Assembly: GCF_009917485.1 (NCBI RefSeq)
Contig: NZ_QZDT01000020.1
Coordinates: 1 to 64,000, forward strand
Length of the DNA stretch: 64,000 bases
From: Parablautia muri
GTDB taxonomy: Bacteria; Bacillota; Clostridia; Lachnospirales; Lachnospiraceae
Direction of reading: 5' to 3'
The stretch's first letter is position 1, and the number at the start of each line of letters is the position of its first letter. This document shows positions 24,819 through 31,647 of this stretch, piece by piece. The notes beneath the pieces were generated by a model. The model was not told the origin of the DNA, made no database searches, and saw nothing but the letters and a program-made list of their open reading frames with translations. A program made the position numbers and the translations under genes.

Positions 24819-25829
24819 ATGAAGCAATGTATCATTCCCGATGACTATCAATCAGCATTAAATCTTCACGAAACCCAGATTGCAATCAAAACGGTAAAAG
24901 ATTTTTTCCAGAATCTTCTGTCGGAACGATTAAATCTTTTGCGGGTATCAGCGCCTTTGTTCGTGGACCCTTCTTCCGGATTAAATGACAATCTAAACGG
25001 TGTGGAACGCCCCGTTTCCTTTGGTATTAAAGAGCAGGGCGATGCACAAGCGGAGATTGTTCATTCCCTTGCAAAATGGAAACGCTACGCGCTGAAAAAA
25101 TATGGTTTTCAGATGGGCGAGGGTCTGTACACTGACATGAGCGCCATCCGCCGGGACGAAGAAACCGACAATATACATTCTATCTACGTAGACCAGTGGG
25201 ACTGGGAAAAAATCATATCCGGAGAGCAGCGCTGTATGGATACCCTTAAGGATACGGTGCGGAATGTATATAAGGTTCTGCGGAAAACAGAAAAGTATAT
25301 GTCCATCCGCTACGACTACATAAAAGAACTATTACCGGAAGAAATATTTTTCATCACCACCCAGGCGCTGGAAGACCTCTACCCTGATTGTTCTCCCAAA
25401 GAACGGGAATATCACATCACCAAAGAAAAAGGCGCCGTCTGCCTTATGCAGATTGGCGATTTGCTTGCATCCGGCATCCCTCATGACGGCCGTGCCCCAG
25501 ACTATGACGATTGGGCATTAAATGCCGACATTTTGGTTTATTATCCCGTACTGGATATTGCCTTAGAGCTTTCCTCTATGGGAATCCGTGTGGACGCTGT
25601 TTCCTTACAGAGCCAGTTGCAAAAAGCAGGCTGCGTAGAGCGGGCTCATCTGCCCTTCCAGAAAGCTATCCTGAATAACGAACTGCCTTTCACAATCGGG
25701 GGTGGTATTGGCCAATCCAGAATTTGCATGTTTTTCCTGCGCAAAGCCCACATTGGTGAAGTTCAATCTTCCCTCTGGCCTGCATCCGCAATGGAAGAAC
25801 TCACCAAAAAAGGAGTCTCCATTTTATAA
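24819..25829 (+). CDS. asnA: Aspartate--ammonia ligase (asparagine synthetase A)
   Basis: AsnA makes asparagine from aspartate, free ammonia and ATP; it has the fold of class II tRNA synthetases. Recognised by the opening YQSALNLHETQIAIKTVKDFF, RLNLLRVSAPLF, VERPVSF, YTDMSAIRRDEE, YVDQWDWEKI and the final GGGIGQSRICMFFLRKAHIGEVQ. The start at 24819 has AAAGGA 9 bases upstream; an ATG at 24801 overlaps that site. 336 residues, close to the E. coli enzyme (330). It is a single-gene unit ending at a bidirectional terminator. Confidence 0.96.
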   Translation: MKQCIIPDDYQSALNLHETQIAIKTVKDFFQNLLSERLNLLRVSAPLFVDPSSGLNDNLNGVERPVSFGIKEQGDAQAEIVHSLAKWKRYALKKYGFQMGEGLYTDMSAIRRDEETDNIHSIYVDQWDWEKIISGEQRCMDTLKDTVRNVYKVLRKTEKYMSIRYDYIKELLPEEIFFITTQALEDLYPDCSPKEREYHITKEKGAVCLMQIGDLLASGIPHDGRAPDYDDWALNADILVYYPVLDIALELSSMGIRVDAVSLQSQLQKAGCVERAHLPFQKAILNNELPFTIGGGIGQSRICMFFLRKAHIGEVQSSLWPASAMEELTKKGVSIL

Positions 25830-25885
25830 TAGGCAGCAAGCTGCCATGGTACCAGGGCAGCAGACTGTCCATCAATCCAAAAAAA

Positions 25886-25933
25886 GGAAATTGACAGGCA
25901 TCTATCAAGCTGCCTGCAATTTCCATTCTTTTT
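25886..25933. terminator. Bidirectional terminator between asnA and the SCP2-domain gene
   Basis: GGAAATTGACAGGCA (25886-25900) pairs with TGCCTGCAATTTCC (25911-25924) with one bulged base. T-rich sequence follows on the plus strand (ATTCTTTTT) and a run of seven A precedes it, giving a T-tract on the minus strand, so it can end both convergent genes. Confidence 0.88.
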
Positions 25934-26003
25934 ACAATAAGCTGACTCGCAGAGCGTGACAGCATTTGTTACATTTATCTTAGGTTGAAAAAACGCTCTG
26001 GTG

Positions 26004-26324
26004 TTACTTTAACAAATCCTTAAATTTTAATGCCTTCCCGATATCTCCCTCTACTTTAAGCATTTTCAGGCTTACTGCCTTTATGGGATCCAAATGCCCT
26101 TCTGCTATTCTCTGCAGTGTTTCTGCTTTACAGGTAAATAACGCATCTCTGTCATGGTACTCATAAGGCTCCACATACAGCTTACCGTCCTTTGCTTCCA
26201 CATAAAAGGTACCTTCCGCATCTCCCTCAATATTAAATTGATACGCCAGGTGCTCTTTCATGCCGCTCATATCTAACTGCGTAAATTTTTCTTTTACCAT
26301 TGTAAAAAGTTCTTCAAAGTTCAT
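26004..26324 (-). CDS. SCP2 sterol-binding domain protein
   Basis: A 106-residue protein that is a single SCP2 domain, a small lipid-binding fold: HLAYQFNIEGDAEGTFYVEAKDGKLYVEPY, the central alternating strands, and the C-terminal KAVSLKMLKVEGDIGKALKFKDLL. The ligand is unknown; bacterial members are usually of undefined function. AGGAGG lies before the ATG. The promoter upstream is flanked by two TetR-type palindromes, so it is probably repressed and induced by a ligand, but no TetR gene is in the window. Confidence 0.82.
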   Translation of the reverse strand: MNFEELFTMVKEKFTQLDMSGMKEHLAYQFNIEGDAEGTFYVEAKDGKLYVEPYEYHDRDALFTCKAETLQRIAEGHLDPIKAVSLKMLKVEGDIGKALKFKDLLK

Positions 26325-26344
26325 AAGCCGCCTCCTATTCTATC

Positions 26345-26401
26345 GACCAACAGTCGAATTTATGATACATTAACTATAACATTTCCCCGACCGATGGTCA
26401 A
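26345..26401 (-). promoter_or_regulatory. SCP2-gene promoter with two TetR-type operators
   Basis: Minus-strand TTGACC (26396-26401), 17-base spacer, TATAGT (26373-26378). Two related near-palindromes, GACCGATGGTC (26389-26399, on the -35) and GACCAACAGTC (26345-26355, just past the start), are centred 44 bases apart, about four helical turns. Confidence 0.65.
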
Positions 26402-26483
26402 GCCTGTTTCCACAAGATTCACTGTCAAAAACCACGTTTATGAGCAATTCATGCTGCTATGCTTCGCAAGTCAGCTTATGGTA

Positions 26484-26513
26484 TAAAAGCTGCTACCCCA
26501 AGGGATAACAGCT
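26484..26513 (-). terminator. Probable terminator at the end of the fla/che operon
   Basis: On the minus strand AGCTGTTATCCC (complement of 26502-26513) pairs with GGGTAGCAGCT (26489-26499) with one bulge, followed by a short T run (complement of 26485-26488). It starts five bases after the last gene. Confidence 0.55.
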
Positions 26514-26517
26514 CTCT

Positions 26518-27303
26518 TTACTCCGCTCTTGTAATAATTTTCGCTATGCTTTCTAAATCCGCTCCTGACGGTATCTCAAAAACTCCTGTGCGAATTTTCC
26601 TATCATATCCATTCTGAAACAAATATCTGTCAAACTCCGATGCCGAACTTATCAAACCTGCTTCCTGCAGCTTAACGCTCACAGTATAAGAACCCTCACC
26701 GCTATTGATTTGAATACTGCCGGTCTGTGAAGCCGCCGCTTCAGCCATCGGGGATGTCTCTGCAGGTATGGGCGTTTCCTCCGGCGTTGTAGCCGGCGAT
26801 TCTGTCTGTATATCCTCCCTGTCAATATCAGGAGTCATCGTTGATACAGGCAGGTTGTCAGGCTCATCTTCTTCTCTTGGTGCCAAAGTAGCCTCTGGCT
26901 CGGTTATCTTTTCTGCTGAAGGCACAGGTGTTTTTTCCGCTGAAGGTACTGCTGTTTTTTCTGTAATGGCTGCCGGGGATGCTGCCTCATCTTCCCCTGA
27001 AGGTGTTTTCTTTGCACCATCTTCCGGCTGCGGTGTCTTTTCAAGCGGCGTAGGTATTTCAGATTTTTCCGGCTCCTTCGCCTTTGCCTCCGCATCTGGT
27101 CCGCTGGCCGCATTCGCGGACTGTCCTGCAACCGTATCTGCCAGCACAGTACTCTCCTCAACCATGCCCAGCTCTCTTGCCCTCTCCATAATTTCCTCAT
27201 CGCTGAGAACCTGTTTCCTGCCTCCGACCGCGATCTCCATAATTAACGCCGTCACAACAATGCCTATCCCAAGGCCTCTCAGATAATATTTTAAATTCAT
27301 CAT
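26518..27303 (-). CDS. MltG/YceG-like N-terminal domain protein without catalytic domain
   Basis: A single N-terminal membrane anchor (residues about 8-25) is followed by roughly 150 residues of low-complexity sequence rich in Pro, Glu, Thr, Ser and Ala, likely a wall-spanning spacer. The last 65 residues (GEGSYTVSVKLQEAGLISSA...FEIPSGADLESIAKIITRAE) resemble the LysM-like N-terminal part of the MltG lytic transglycosylase, but the enzyme's catalytic Glu domain is absent. It may bind peptidoglycan near the flagellum. Located at the end of the fla/che operon, 15 bases after the SwrB-like gene. Family assignment is by pattern only. Confidence 0.65.
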   Translation of the reverse strand: MMNLKYYLRGLGIGIVVTALIMEIAVGGRKQVLSDEEIMERARELGMVEESTVLADTVAGQSANAASGPDAEAKAKEPEKSEIPTPLEKTPQPEDGAKKTPSGEDEAASPAAITEKTAVPSAEKTPVPSAEKITEPEATLAPREEDEPDNLPVSTMTPDIDREDIQTESPATTPEETPIPAETSPMAEAAASQTGSIQINSGEGSYTVSVKLQEAGLISSASEFDRYLFQNGYDRKIRTGVFEIPSGADLESIAKIITRAE

Positions 27304-27318
27304 ATTTACCAGCGTTCC

Positions 27319-28287
27319 TTAATTTCCTTCATATAAATCAATTACAAGCTTGACTTCTCCTACACCAAGACCAAGCTCCTTTGCTATTGTCATATTAGAC
27401 TTGCCCGCTTTGTGTAGCTCTAATATTTTCTCATTGCTATTCCTTGCGTCCGGGTTTTCACTTTCCTTTGAGGCCACCTCGGGCGCCGCGGTCGCTTCAG
27501 TCTCTAAGGCCGGGGCTGTTTCCTCCTTTGCAAGTACGCCTTCCGGCAAGATATCCTTAAGTGCCGCTTTTGAAACCTTAGACTTTCTTCTGCCTCTTCC
27601 GGATGTCTTAGCCACCTCTTTTTCCTCTGCTTTTTCCTCCGGTGGCTGATGAATTACTTCCAATTTCTCTGCGCTGATTGGCTTAAATTCATCCGTATCC
27701 TGTTCTTTCTCCACCTGCACAGGTTCCGCTGCCATCTTAGGTGCTGACTCGAAAGTGACTTTATCCAGAGATGCCGCCGCTTCTATCGCCTTCTTTGTAT
27801 TATCAACTGCCTTATCCAAAGCGCCCTGTATCTCTTTCGCTTTAGCCTCTGCCTCCTTAGCTGTCACCTCAGCATCCGTCAATGTCTGTCTGACTTCACT
27901 TTCTTTTTTCATTGCTTCACTGACTGTTGCCATCAAAGTATCATGCTTATCATTTAACATATCATACAGAAATACTACTTCTTTATGATTTTTATTGATT
28001 TCCTCAAGTACCGTATCAGAATACTCATTGACCGCCATTATTTTTTCATTGGTAAGACGCTCCATGGCACGCTCTGACTTTTCAATAGCATAGGTAATCG
28101 TCTCATCCACCATATCGCTTACCGTGGACTTTACATTTCCGGCTTCCTTTTCCACCATCTCTCTAACGGCATCCTCGCTTAAGCCTGCATCATACTGCAC
28201 ATCCTCTTTTTTTCCTGCCGGAATCAAAAAACTGACTATAAAAATAACAACCCCAAGCAAAATAAGAACTATTTCCATTACTCCCAT
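27319..28287 (-). CDS. SwrB-like protein (DUF6115 type)
   Basis: The protein has an N-terminal membrane segment (MEIVLILLGVVIFIVSFLI), a long coiled coil (about residues 25-180, with heptad patterns of Glu, Lys and Ala), a disordered Lys/Glu/Ala region, and a C-terminal helix-turn-helix-like ending, NEKILELHKAGKSNMTIAKELGLGVGEVKLVIDLY. It stands just after sigD, the position of swrB in B. subtilis, where SwrB activates the flagellar export gate. The start at 28287 has GGGAG 6 bases upstream; an upstream TTG would add 7 residues. Homology to SwrB is inferred from position and layout, not clear identity. Confidence 0.7.
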   Translation of the reverse strand: MGVMEIVLILLGVVIFIVSFLIPAGKKEDVQYDAGLSEDAVREMVEKEAGNVKSTVSDMVDETITYAIEKSERAMERLTNEKIMAVNEYSDTVLEEINKNHKEVVFLYDMLNDKHDTLMATVSEAMKKESEVRQTLTDAEVTAKEAEAKAKEIQGALDKAVDNTKKAIEAAASLDKVTFESAPKMAAEPVQVEKEQDTDEFKPISAEKLEVIHQPPEEKAEEKEVAKTSGRGRRKSKVSKAALKDILPEGVLAKEETAPALETEATAAPEVASKESENPDARNSNEKILELHKAGKSNMTIAKELGLGVGEVKLVIDLYEGN

Positions 28288-28325
28288 ACTAATCTCCCAT
28301 GCTCCCAAAAGCCCGCAAATGCTTT

Positions 28326-28643
28326 TCAGATTTTGATATCAATGCCTCTTTGACTTTTCAAAAGCACTTTTCCATCTATTTCTTTTTCTTCCCGCTTACG
28401 CTTTCGTCCGCCATCCCCAGCATATTTCCCATTGCCTTCATCCTTTGCGTCAAAGCGTTTTTCCTGTCTTTCCGCATGGTCGCCTTGGCGTACCTGACGT
28501 ACTCTGTTTTCCACGGTACGACCAAACTGCTGTTGAAAGTTGTTCTGATCCACCGTTACTTTATTATCTTCATTATGTTTGATCGTAGTAAAATCCTGTG
28601 CTCTCGTTACCTGTCCCTGAAGCTCCACGCGACTAATTGTCAT
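28326..28643 (-). CDS. Unrecognised 105-residue protein of the fla/che operon
   Basis: A small, highly charged soluble protein beginning MTISRVELQGQVTRAQDF, with a Gln/Asn-rich stretch (DQNNFQQQFGRTVENRV) and a basic-acidic C-terminus (GGRKRKREEKEIDGKVLL). It sits between sigD (55 bases upstream) and the SwrB-like gene, all in one direction. A weak ribosome site (GGAAAGGG) lies upstream of the ATG. No known family is recognised. The position next to sigma-D suggests a link with flagellar gene control or late assembly, which is speculation. Confidence 0.65.
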   Translation of the reverse strand: MTISRVELQGQVTRAQDFTTIKHNEDNKVTVDQNNFQQQFGRTVENRVRQVRQGDHAERQEKRFDAKDEGNGKYAGDGGRKRKREEKEIDGKVLLKSQRGIDIKI

Positions 28644-28698
28644 AAAATACCATACCCTTTCCGGCAGATTTTTATTCCTTCTGCACCCAAAAGGTAAC

Positions 28699-29463
28699 TT
28701 ATGCTGAGAATATTCCCATATAGTTGCCCATTTTCGTTTTCATTTTCTGAAGCGCCCTGGTATGAAGCTGAGATATCCTTGATTCGGATACCTCTAACAC
28801 ATTACTGATTTCTTTCAGCGTAAGATCCTCATAATAATAAAGTAAAATAACCTTTTTTTCCTTTTCCGTCAAAAGCTCTAACGCCTTATTCAGTACTTTC
28901 TTTAATTCCTCTTTTTCTATAACTTCTTCCGGACTGTCAAAACGGCGCTGCTGAGTCTGCTCCGCCGGTATCTCCGCACCGGATTCCATAAACTCATTTA
29001 AGGAAACTACTCCGGTAATCTTCATCTGAGACTGCCAGGACGTATAATCATTCTCCGAGATACCAAGATTTTGGGCAATTTCCTCATCTGTGGCTGTCCG
29101 CCCTGTAGCAGCTTCAATCTCCTTTACCGCCGCATCTATTTTCTTTTGCTTTTGCCTGATGGTTCTTGGAATCCAGTCCATCTTCCTGATCTGGTCAAGA
29201 ATTGCTCCACGGATACGCAAGCTGGCATAGGTTTCAAATTTTACGGCCTTCATACTGTCAAACTTATCAATTGCATCAATCAGCCCAAAAATACCATAGC
29301 TTACAAGGTCATCGTATTCCACATTATATCCTAAATACATACTAAGGCGCCCTGCCACCAGCTTTACAAGCGGTGCATATTCTAATATAAGCTTCTCCCT
29401 GATTTCAGGCGATTTCGTTTTTTCATAACTCTCCCAAAGCTTATTTCTTCCCGCTTCGTCCAT
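28699..29463 (-). CDS. sigD: Flagellar sigma factor SigD (FliA/WhiG family)
   Basis: SigD directs RNA polymerase to late flagellar and chemotaxis genes. Region 2 contains LILEYAPLVKLVAGRLSMYLG and YDDLVSYGIFGLIDAIDKFD; region 3 IDAAVKEIEAATGRTATDEEIAQNLGIS; region 4 LTEKEKKVILLYYYEDLTLKEISNVLEVSESRISQLHTRALQKMK. No region 1, as expected. The ATG at 29463 has GGAGG 5 bases upstream; a reading beginning five codons earlier overlaps that site. 254 residues, as in B. subtilis. Its anti-sigma factor FlgM is not in the window. Confidence 0.97.
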   Translation of the reverse strand: MDEAGRNKLWESYEKTKSPEIREKLILEYAPLVKLVAGRLSMYLGYNVEYDDLVSYGIFGLIDAIDKFDSMKAVKFETYASLRIRGAILDQIRKMDWIPRTIRQKQKKIDAAVKEIEAATGRTATDEEIAQNLGISENDYTSWQSQMKITGVVSLNEFMESGAEIPAEQTQQRRFDSPEEVIEKEELKKVLNKALELLTEKEKKVILLYYYEDLTLKEISNVLEVSESRISQLHTRALQKMKTKMGNYMGIFSA

Positions 29464-29488
29464 TGCTACCTCCATCACCTAAAGTCAA

Positions 29489-29794
29489 TTATGTCTCTCC
29501 GTCCTCTTGAGCCCCGGCACTTTCTGTTTCTTCCCCTGCCTCTCCCATTTCCGGCACTTCTTCTGCCTTTTCGGCTTCCTCTGCTTCCTTAGCGGCTATT
29601 TCCTCATTGATTTGCCGGACAAAAGAATTTACTTTCATTTGTATAAAACTTCCGGCTATATAAAAAACTACAAGAACAATCAAAAGAACTGGCAGCATTT
29701 CCTTACTGCTGTAATGAAAAAAATACATCATTAAGCTGACAACCGCCCCTGCAAGAAGCATTAAAAATGGTGCAAATAATTTGTCTTTTTTCAT
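29489..29794 (-). CDS. Unrecognised small membrane protein between cheD and sigD
   Basis: Two adjacent membrane segments (about residues 7-25 and 32-50: FAPFLMLLAGAVVSLMMYFF and MLPVLLIVLVVFYIAGSFI) are followed by a cytosolic tail of about 50 residues that becomes strongly acidic and Ala/Glu-rich (AEEAEKAEEVPEMGEAGEETE). The start at 29794 (MKKDKLFAPF) has GGAAG upstream; an earlier start would add up to 22 residues. I know no family for it. Its place between cheD and sigD is not occupied in B. subtilis. It precedes sigD by 25 bases. Confidence 0.65.
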   Translation of the reverse strand: MKKDKLFAPFLMLLAGAVVSLMMYFFHYSSKEMLPVLLIVLVVFYIAGSFIQMKVNSFVRQINEEIAAKEAEEAEKAEEVPEMGEAGEETESAGAQEDGET

Positions 29795-29948
29795 AAAAAT
29801 CTTCCATGCTCCTAATATTCCATCCATCGTATATACGCAAAAGATGCCTTGTGTATGCATTATATATATAATATATGTGCAATATGTAATGTATACCCAA
29901 AAGCACGCTTTACGTCAAGCAGAAATCTGCCTTTGAAAAATTTATTTA

Positions 29949-30434
29949 TCAAATTATCTTCTCCGGCATACCCACGGAACGTATATGGAAGTCTCCTGTT
30001 TTAGGATAAAAAACCACTGTTCTACCGTATGTTTTTCCTGTATCCTCCGCAAGAATTGGAATTTTCATTGCGCTAAGTTTTTTTTTGCTGGCAAGAACGT
30101 TGCGCTGCCCTACACGTATATTATCATTTTTTCCGCCAAAGGCAAACATTTGTGCACCGCCAGCTATTTTGGCTACAAGTCTGTTTCGACTTCCTCCTAA
30201 ACGTACAATCTCATTTACCAAATCTTCTATTCCGGTATCTGCAAATTTAGGTCTGTTTGTATTATTTCTAATTTCTGTGCTATCGGGTAACATAATATGA
30301 GCCAGGCCGCCAACGCCGGTCATAGGATCTCTGATTGCAATTCCCACGCAGGAACCTAACCCCAATGTAGTTACTCCATCCTCTCCTTTACATGTCTTTA
30401 AATCCGCCATTCCCACTTTTATAATAACACCCAT
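29949..30434 (-). CDS. cheD: Chemoreceptor glutamine deamidase CheD
   Basis: CheD deamidates glutamines on chemoreceptors and binds CheC, linking receptor activity to CheY-P level. The catalytic Cys is residue 29 in LGSCVGI and the His is residue 46 in LAHIMLPDS, with the third residue in the KIAGGAQMF region. 161 residues, normal. It follows cheC by 32 bases, the usual arrangement, because the two proteins form a complex. Confidence 0.96.
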   Translation of the reverse strand: MGVIIKVGMADLKTCKGEDGVTTLGLGSCVGIAIRDPMTGVGGLAHIMLPDSTEIRNNTNRPKFADTGIEDLVNEIVRLGGSRNRLVAKIAGGAQMFAFGGKNDNIRVGQRNVLASKKKLSAMKIPILAEDTGKTYGRTVVFYPKTGDFHIRSVGMPEKII

Positions 30435-30466
30435 GTTCTTACCGTCTCCCGCCTTTTCCGCTGAGC

Positions 30467-31102
30467 CTACATTACACCAAGTGATTTTAAAATCTTTCCG
30501 TAGGACTCCATATCCGGAATCATAATAAAGTAACCATCTAATTCAATATCATCTGAAAATTTCGTCTCAATAAACAAAATTTTATCCCCTAAAATACCAA
30601 ATTCAACCGCAGGAACGCTGAGCAGCGCTCCTGCCATATCAATACCAAGCTGCGGTATGGATGGGGTTATCTTCAAGCTTGTAAGACTGGATAATGCATT
30701 TAAATATGCGCCGGTTATAATATTCCCTACTTCCTTGATTGCAGAGCACTCCATCTCTCCAAACTGATATTCCTCCTGCACTTCCTCATCAATACCAAGC
30801 ATTCCGCACATTAGTTTATTTACCAAATGAGCTGCAGCACTCTGGGGGAGAATAAACATCATGCTGCCCTCTATATCTCCCGTAACCTGAAGATATATGC
30901 CAACCATAATCTGTTCATCACCACCTACAGCATCGCCCAAGTCCTGAAAATCCAGCAGCTTAACCTGTGGTACGGACATATCCACTTTACAGTTGATTAA
31001 TTGTGCCAGCGCCGTAGTGGCATTTCCGGCTCCAATATTGCCTAATTCCTTCAAAACATCAAAATATTGATTGGATAATTGTTCCATATTAAGGTCCTTC
31101 AT
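30467..31102 (-). CDS. cheC: CheY-P phosphatase CheC
   Basis: CheC removes phosphate from CheY-P and is stimulated by CheD. The two copies of the CXP motif with the key Glu and Asn are visible: LKELGNIGAGNATTAL near residue 18 and CSAIKEVGNIITGAYLNAL near residue 120. 211 residues. AGGAGG precedes the ATG. FliY in this window belongs to the same phosphatase family but is fixed to the motor. Confidence 0.95.
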   Translation of the reverse strand: MKDLNMEQLSNQYFDVLKELGNIGAGNATTALAQLINCKVDMSVPQVKLLDFQDLGDAVGGDEQIMVGIYLQVTGDIEGSMMFILPQSAAAHLVNKLMCGMLGIDEEVQEEYQFGEMECSAIKEVGNIITGAYLNALSSLTSLKITPSIPQLGIDMAGALLSVPAVEFGILGDKILFIETKFSDDIELDGYFIMIPDMESYGKILKSLGVM

Positions 31103-31151
31103 GGTCCCTCCTATACACTAACTATAACTTCTTCCCTTGCTGTTCATCCAT

Positions 31152-31631
31152 TCATTTTTCCAGAGCTACGGCATTCAGATCCAGAAGGGATATCAGCTCA
31201 TTCTCATGCTTACCAATACCCATAATAAAACTTGTTTTGTCCTCTTTCCCATCATAGGAAGCTCTTTCAATCTGGCTGGGACTCAAGGTAACAACCTCTC
31301 TCACTTCATCCACAATAACGCCAATGGTACCATGCTGCTCCAGTTTCAATATAATGATTCTGGTAGCCTTGGTAAACTCATCTGCCGCCAGATTCATCTT
31401 AAGCCGAAGACTCATAACCGGTATAACCTCACCGCGCAAGTTTATGACTCCCTTCAGATAATCGGCTACCTTGGGTACTCTGGTAATATGCTGCATACGC
31501 ACAATATTATCAATAAATTTAATATCAATACCATACTGCTCATGTCCAAGCTTTATCACGATATATTGCTGCGTATCATACCCTGCCTTTACATCAGCTC
31601 CGTCCAGACCAGAAACTTTCAGTTCATCCAT
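31152..31631 (-). CDS. cheW: Chemotaxis coupling protein CheW
   Basis: CheW links chemoreceptors to CheA in the polar array. A single CheW domain of 159 residues: YIVIKLGHEQYGIDIKFIDNIVRMQHITRVPKV, GVINLRGEVIPVMSLRLKM and TIGVIVDEVREVVTLSPSQIE are characteristic. The gene lies 16 bases after cheA. No second adaptor such as CheV is present nearby. Confidence 0.96.
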   Translation of the reverse strand: MDELKVSGLDGADVKAGYDTQQYIVIKLGHEQYGIDIKFIDNIVRMQHITRVPKVADYLKGVINLRGEVIPVMSLRLKMNLAADEFTKATRIIILKLEQHGTIGVIVDEVREVVTLSPSQIERASYDGKEDKTSFIMGIGKHENELISLLDLNAVALEK

Positions 31632-31647
31632 TCTTCTTCCCCCTGTC

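Noticed and set aside
29850-29880. TATATA run as a tandem repeat locus
   Set aside because: Too short for a repeat array; kept only as a possible promoter region.
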